Positions 31,362 through 37,087 of a stretch of DNA of 37,087 nt are shown one piece after another. Position 1 is the first letter of the stretch; every line of letters begins with the position of its first letter. The notes beneath the pieces are model-generated. The model was not told the DNA's origin. It saw only the letters and a list, made by a program, of their open reading frames with translations, and searched no databases. The translations under genes and the position numbers were made by a program. The stretch comes from Triparma columacea (Eukaryota; Sar; Bolidophyceae; Parmales; Triparmaceae): the NCBI GenBank assembly GCA_030267965.1, contig BRYA01000493.1:2974-40060 (forward strand), read 5' to 3'.

Positions 31362-33661
31362 ATGAGTGGAAAGTCCGCCCAAGCCATGCTCGCCCGTCGT
31401 CGCGCTCGCGAGGACGAGATGTACTCCCAGCAGTTGAAAGTAATTGACAATGAGAATGTCATGGCCCTCGCGCGTTGGGAGCAGAGTACAACGGCCACTA
31501 TTAAGAGAAGGCAGATTGAGTTGAGGGCGAAACAATTGAGCGATGAAGCTGAGGATGATCTGGAGGATAGGAGGAGGAAATTGAAGGTGCTTTATAAGGA
31601 GGAGATGGAAGGGTGGAAGTACGCGCTTGCCAATCAGGCAGAGACGCTGGACGAGAGGAAGGAGAGGTGAGTGGTAGAGGGGCCGGGAGAATGTGGGTGG
31701 GGATTGGGGGGGAGGTGTGTGCTTGCTTGTTTTCCGATGATTATATATGTGGTGCTGATAACATCAGGGATTCTTGGTTCTTCATATCTTGTTCTTCTTC
31801 ACGCCGGAAAGCCCGAATATCTTGGGGAGGGATACAAACCACGCAGAGAACGAGCAGGATACATTCCTGTGCACCGACGACGTAATACCGCGAGAAGCAC
31901 ACGAAGATGCTGAGGTGCCGTGGCTCCACATAACCCCCAACAAACTAAAGGGTGGGATACTACAAAGAAACAACGCCGAGAAAACCGCACCTACAACGAC
32001 GACTTGATAGCATCTTTGGAGCACAAGCCGAGGTGAAGCGGTGGCAATATACATGTAAACTTATCCCCGACGACACCTGAAAGAAATATAGAAAGAAGAA
32101 CCAAAGATCACCATCAACAATATAAGGAACAAGCAATGCAAGCCGAGGGGGGCGAGGGACGGAGCGACGCGCCATTATGCTGTTACGACTTTCCCTAACA
32201 ATCCGTCCCCTCAATCTTCACCCCTCCTCCCCCTCATCCCCCCCCTTCCAGAATCCGCGCCCGCGCCCACATGCTGAAGGATCGTCGCGAGGGCGAGCGC
32301 AAGCAGTTCGTCTCCGAGATGTACTCCAAGCAGTGGCGCGACGCCAACGACGACGCCCGCACCCTCGATTCCCAGGCCATCATGGACAAGTTGTTGAGGG
32401 ATAGGAAGGCCGCGGTTAACTATAAGGAAGGTGATGGGAAGAAGAAGGAGGAAGAGGAAGCGAAGAGACAGGCGGAGATTTGGAAGAAACAAATGGACGA
32501 ACTTGATGCGAAGGAAAGAGCGGACCAGAAGAAGAGACATGATAGGTGAGAAGAGGAGAGAACACGAGCAAAGAGGAGAAAGCAACGAGCGAAGGCCGAT
32601 AATAAGAAGCGATGGGACGACACGGTGCTTCCATTGTTCGCTAACGCCCCCCCCCACCCCTTCTTGTCCTTCATCTTCTACTCAGGAACGTGGCTCAGAG
32701 GAATACTCTCGACGAGCAGTGCCGTATTCTCAACGGCAAGAAGGCATCTCTAAAGTCCAAGCAGCTCTCCGTCGAGCTCCAAGAACTCGAGACCTGGAAG
32801 CAAGAGGAAGAACAGGAGAGGGCCAAGCAGCAGAGACTACTGGAGGAGGCGTACGCGAGGGGCAAGGCGACGAGGGAATTCAACCAGGCTAACACGGGCA
32901 AGTTCGCGAAAATGAAGGTAAGTACGTCGTTGTTTGAGGGGGTGCATGAGAGGGAGAGAGAGAGATTTTGGGAGAGACGAGAGAGACTTGACGGTGTACG
33001 AGCTCACCCCCCTCCCCCCCCCTCCCCTCCCTTCTTCTCGTCCCAGGCCATCGAGCGTCAACAGGACGCTCTTCTGCTCGACTACGCGCTGGAGAAGGAA
33101 AAGGCCGAGATCCACGGCGAGTGGATGAAGAAGGAGAACGAGAAGCACCAGGCCCAAAAGTACAGAAAGTTCCTCGAGGAGCAAATGATCAAAGAGGCCG
33201 AAGACACAAGGGACGTCGACGAGTACAGGAGGAAGGAGAGCGAAAAAATATGGATCAAGAGGGACAATGACAAGAAGGCGGAGGACGATGCCAGGGCCAA
33301 GCTCATGCACGAGGTCGACCTCGGAAGGAAGGAACAGATTAGGCTCAACCAGGAGAAGGCCGAGGACGACCGGCGGTATTTCCTCGAGCAGGTAGCCCTG
33401 GACAAGGCCGAGTGGGACCGCCAGGAGAAGGCCGAGCAGGACAAGCTAGCCCGGATCAAGGCAGGCGTCCAGCACAACAACGAGACCTTCATGAACCAGA
33501 TCGCACTCCGGAAGAAACAGAAGGCCATTGAAGAGCAGCAGAAATTCCTACTTAACAAACAGATGGCACACATGGAGAAGGTACACCAGGCGAGGCTCAA
33601 GGCGGAGGCGGGGGTCGTGAGGGATTACCACCCTAGGAAGCACACCAACTGGTATACGTAG
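31362..33661 (+). CDS. CFAP53: CFAP53-like cilia/flagella protein (481 aa)
   Basis: Exons 31362-31666, 32252-32545, 32686-32917 and 33047-33661; phases agree and the total is 1446 nt. The protein is almost all charged coiled coil with the trichohyalin-plectin-homology pattern. Family landmarks are R-I-R-A-R-A-H-M-L-K-D-R-R-E-G-E-R, Q-W-R-D-A-N-D-D-A-R, A-R-A-K-L-M-H-E-V-D-L-G-R-K-E-Q-I and F-M-N-Q-I-A. CFAP53 lines the inside of ciliary doublet microtubules and helps attach dyneins, so its presence implies a motile stage. The length is close to that of animal CFAP53. The start ATG follows a CTGCCAG that could be an acceptor, so an upstream exon is possible. Confidence 0.85.
31667..32251 (+). 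other. Long first intron of CFAP53
   Basis: At 585 nt it is several times longer than the gene's other introns. The middle (31780-32140) is purine-rich and less biased than usual intron DNA, with short open frames on both strands. I recognise no element. Confidence 0.5.
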
Positions 33662-34381
33662 AGGGAAAATCCAGGGGAAGATTAAGGATTTTTTAAGGTT
33701 TGAGAGAGGACAAGGGAGAGGGGAGGAGGGGAGGCGAGCGAGATAAGAAAACATGGAGTGAGTTGCCAGTGAATTATTATGTTTAGTCTACCCAGGTGGA
33801 GGGGGGAGGGAATTAAAACGGAGGGGGGGGGGGAGGGGGGAAAGGGGGAAATCGCAGCGGTCGCATTGGTCGGAGCTTATAGAATGGGGATGGGGAAGAG
33901 AGGGGGGAGGGGAGAAGGAGAAATATAAATGAAGGGTGCAAAGGGGGAATAAAGGAAACACGCTTAATAAGGATAAGGATGTCTTCTTTATCCCAAAATA
34001 GAACTTGTTATTCTGGATGGAATTACAACGAAACTCGGATCGTAAACACTGTTGAGAGAAGAGGACATATGGACGGCGACTGTCGCGGCGAATGGTCGGA
34101 GGGAGTGTATAATTAATCAAACATGAAAAGCTGCTCCGATTTTTCGATATTTTTCTCTTTCTTCGCTACGCCAAACAAACCCTTAACATACAACTACACA
34201 ACTCTACACACAATACTACACACTTACCCATACCTACCACATACTTACCCCTATCTTTCGCCGTATCTCCAACGTACCCAATATCCCCCACTACTTAGAG
34301 AAACTTCCAAATTTCCTCGGACCCCCTCGAACCCTTGCCACCTTCTACCTCTCCATTTAAGGCCTAACCTTCACCATATAT
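33662..34381. other. Intergenic region with poly-G tracts
   Basis: G-runs lie at 33800-33850 and 33900-33920, followed by AC-rich repeats TACCACATACTTACCC near 34200-34260. No gene seen. The right end should carry the promoter of the DUF285 gene; CATATATATG precedes its ATG. Confidence 0.4.
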
Positions 34382-37087
34382 ATGAAAACCATGCTCTTCC
34401 TCATCCTGACCCTCTTACCAGGGATCGTTGTCCTTGGATTCCAACCTACGACCAAACAAGCATTGAAGTATGCCATCGATTCTCACCTTCGTGGATCTTC
34501 CGACAAGGGTCCCATTAACAATTGGGATACTTCATTGATCACCGACATGTCGTACCTGTTTTGTGGTTATAACACCGGAGATTGTGATTGTGGTAGTTTA
34601 TGTTCAGAGTACCAACAATTCAATGAGGATATCTCAGGATGGGATACGTCCCAGGTTACTTCTATGTCATACATGTTTTTCGCCGCCTACGACTTCAATC
34701 AGGATATCTCAGGATGGGATACTTCCCAGGTTACTTCTATGTCATCCATGTTTAGGAGCGCCTTCAACTTCAATCAGGATATCTCAGGATGGGGTACTTC
34801 CCAGGTTACTTCTATGATAGACATGTTTTACAAAGCCTCCAACTTCAATCAGGATATCTCAGGATGGAACGTATGTGCATGTACTAATTTCGACTATATG
34901 TTTGGAAACTCAGGATATTCAGGATCCTCCTTATCCACAGCAGGGTGCACGGGCTGCCCTTCCGGTAGGTACACGGAGGGAACTGGAGAATATGTCCAAG
35001 GAGGAAACCCATGCCAAGGTACGTTTGTTCCGTATGTGTGTTTGGGGGGTCTGTCCAAGTTTCTTTCTTCTCGAGAAGCGGGGTTTCTTCGATTTTGGTC
35101 CGTCCAAGGGGGGGTCCGAGGGGGGTCCGAGGGGGGTCCGAGGGGGGTCCGAGGGGTCAAGGGGGTGGAAAGAAACAAGGCACACACACACAGAAATCTA
35201 ACACCAAAGAAAAAACGCCAAAAACCACAGGATGTGAAGCAGGCAAATACTCATCCATAACTGCAGCTACAACATGTCAAGGTAAGTTTGTTTCTTCTTG
35301 AGAACCGGAGTTTCCTCGATTTAGGGAGGGGGGTCCGAGGGGGGTCCGAGGGGGGTCCGAGGGGGGTCCGAGGGGGGTCCGAGGGGGGTCCGAGGGGGGT
35401 CCGAGGGGTCAAGAGGGTGGGAGAAAAACGAGTCACATGCCAAAGACAAAATATCTAACACAAGAAAAAACGCGAAAAACCACAGGATGTGAAGCCGGCA
35501 AATACTCGGCCACAACTGCAGCTACGACATGTCAAGGTAAGTTTGATTCTTCTCGAGAACCGGAGGTTCTTTGATTTTTGGAGGGGGGTCGTCCAAGGGG
35601 GGTCCGAGGGGGGTCGAGGGGTCAAGGGGGTGGAAAGAAAACAAGCCACACGCCAAAGACAAAATATCTAACATGAGAAAAATGTGAAAAACCACAGGAT
35701 GCGAAGCAGGCAAATACTCGTCCACAACTGCAGCTACGTCAGAATCGACATGTCAAGGTAAGTTTGTTTCTTTTTGAGAACCGGGGGTTCTTCGATTTTC
35801 GGAGGGGGTCCATCTAAGGGGTCCGAGGGGTCAAGGGGGTGGAAAGAAAACAAGCCACACACCCAAGACAAAATATCTAACATGAGAAAAAATGTGAAAA
35901 ACCACAGGATGCGAAGCAGGCAAATACTCGTCCACAACTGCAGCTACGTCAGAATCGACATGTCAAGGTAAGTTTGTTTCTTCTTGAGAACCGGGGGTTC
36001 TTCGATTTTCGGAGGGAGGTCCGTCCAAGGGGGGCTCTGAGGGGGGGGTCCGAGGGGTCAAGGGGATGGAAAAAAACGAGGCACACACACACAAAATATC
36101 TAACACAAGAAAAACACCAAAACCACAGGATGCGAAGCCGGCAAATACTCGTCCACAACTGCAGCAACGTCAGAATCGACATGTCAAGGTAAGTTTGTTT
36201 TTTCTTGAGAACCGGAGTTTCCTCGATTTAGGGAGGGGGGTCCGAGGGGGGTCCGAGGGGGTCTGAGGGGGGTCTGAGGGGTCAAGGGGCTAGAAAAAAA
36301 ACGAGTCATGCACACACAAAATATCTAACACAAGAAAAAACAAACCACAGGATGCGAAGCAGGCAAATACTCGTCCACAACTGCAGCTACGTCATGTCAA
36401 GGTAAGTTCATTTCTTCTTGAGAACCGGAGATTCTTCGACTTTCGGAGGGGGGTCCGAGGGGAGAAGGGGGTGAAATAAAAACGAGTCACACGCTAGACA
36501 AAATAACTAACACAAGAAAATCACCAAAACCACAGAATGCGAAGTTGGCAAGTACTCTGGGAGTGCATCATCAACATGCGTCGAAGAATGTCCTGTGGGA
36601 ACCTACGTTTTTGCGTCAACCTCAGCATGCAACGAATGCCCAGCAGGAACCTATTCTGGAGTAGAGGGAGCCACTGCTGCCACAACATGTCAAGGTGGGT
36701 TTGTTTCTTTTGGAGAACCCGAATTTGTTTTGGTTTGTTCCTCTGTCAAACCCCTAAAATGACCCTCTGCATTTCCTCGACTCACATGCTTCATTCCCCT
36801 CTTTCACCACAGCATGCCCCTTGAGAACTTTCAACCCCTCAGCAGCTGCCACAAATGCCACAGCCTGCTTACAATGCGACCCCGGCAGCGCCCCCCTAGT
36901 TGCTGAAGCTGCCACATCGTGCCCTCAGTGTCCAGACGGTTTGATCTCTGAGAGCGGCGTGAATTGTGTTCTTGGCACTGCCTGTGCTCCGGATGAGTAC
37001 GAAGAAGGGGGAGATTGCAAGGCTTGCAACAACTTTATCAGCGGCTTGATAATTGCCGGCTCTTTCCTCTCCTTCGTTGCAGTTACC
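34382..37087 (+). CDS. Secreted or membrane DUF285 / cysteine-rich repeat protein, 3' end outside window
   Basis: Exons 34382-35018, 35231-35281, 35486-35536, 35698-35757, 35908-35967, 36129-36188, 36351-36401, 36536-36694 and 36813 onward; all internal junctions are phase 1. The signal peptide is [22 protein letters not shown]285 (BspA-like) repeats follow, with [17 protein letters not shown] as the core of a 25-residue unit. Then come cysteine-rich motifs of the G-C-x-A-G-K-Y-S and C-P-A-G-T-Y-S type, as in GCC2/GCC3 or TNFR-like ectodomains. The last exon has more Cys pairs and enters a hydrophobic segment ([10 protein letters not shown]) at the window edge. A cell-surface receptor or adhesion protein is inferred. 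Six near-identical mini-exons are notable. Confidence 0.85.
35108..36285 (+). repeat. GGGGGGTCCGA minisatellite blocks in introns
   Basis: Blocks at about 35108-35160, 35325-35410, 35580-35625, 35808-35835, 36010-36060 and 36235-36285. Copy number varies from one to about eight between otherwise homologous introns. G-runs of six may favour G-quadruplex RNA. Confidence 0.9.
35231..36401 (+). repeat. Six tandemly duplicated mini-exons with their introns
   Basis: Exons of 51, 51, 60, 60, 60 and 51 nt each encode about [17 protein letters not shown]. Introns between them are also homologous: GTAAGTTTG then TTCTTGAGAACCGG at the start, and ACAAAATATCTAACA then AAAACCACAG at the end. The duplication unit is one exon plus one intron, about 155-255 nt. 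Every unit is phase 1-1, so gain or loss never breaks the frame. Confidence 0.95.

Noticed and set aside
34894..36182. Pro/Ser/Asp-rich minus-strand frames (P-S-D-P-P-R-T repeats)
   Set aside because: They are translations of the intron GGGGTCCGA minisatellite on the strand opposite a clear gene.

Overview
The window looks like nuclear DNA of a photosynthetic, flagellated stramenopile (heterokont) alga, plausibly a bolidophyte/Parmales relative. Reasons: almost all genes have short GT-AG introns with CTAAC-type branch points; the sulfate-reduction gene carries a signal peptide with an S-A-F cleavage motif, as in stramenopile plastid presequences; a motile-cilium gene (CFAP53) is present; and BspA-type LRR_5 and DUF285 repeat proteins occur. 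The taxon is inferred; no rRNA or organellar marker is present.

Layout. 66-8930 (-): a nine-exon gene for a 2635-residue protein with a DZIP1-like N-terminus and twelve C2 domains arranged as four triads. 8931-11350: mostly empty. 11351-16477: sixteen tandem intron-like units, each with a conserved core that could fold as RNA. 16654-18885 (+): plastid-type APS reductase fused to thioredoxin. 19033-19982 (-): C2H2 zinc-finger gene with two frameshifts. 20180-22424 (+): unknown polytopic membrane protein. 22504-23974 (-): AFG1-like mitochondrial ATPase. 24596-26732 (+): tandem pair of LRR_5 genes. 26824-30620 (-): nine-exon membrane RING-H2 ligase with a CUE-like tail. 31362-33661 (+): CFAP53. 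34382-end (+): secreted/membrane DUF285 plus cysteine-rich protein, cut by the window edge.

Gene models were built by joining exons whose splice phases agree; the joined lengths are multiples of three throughout. One junction, in the membrane protein, needs a GC-AG intron. The zinc-finger gene needs two single-base corrections.

The most unusual region is 11351-16477. Each unit starts with a GTAAG donor, carries a core bounded by GTTTGTTCC and GGAACAAAC, then a CCTAAC branch-point-like site followed by about 50-75 nt with no AG, and ends in CAG (once TAG) that abuts the next GTAAG. The last unit has the acceptor but no donor. This is the signature of consecutive introns separated by zero-length exons (recursive splicing), about 180 nt upstream of the APS reductase start codon on the same strand. 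The cores are nearly identical except for two short windows that differ in every copy, as would be expected of guide or specificity segments. I do not recognise this family.
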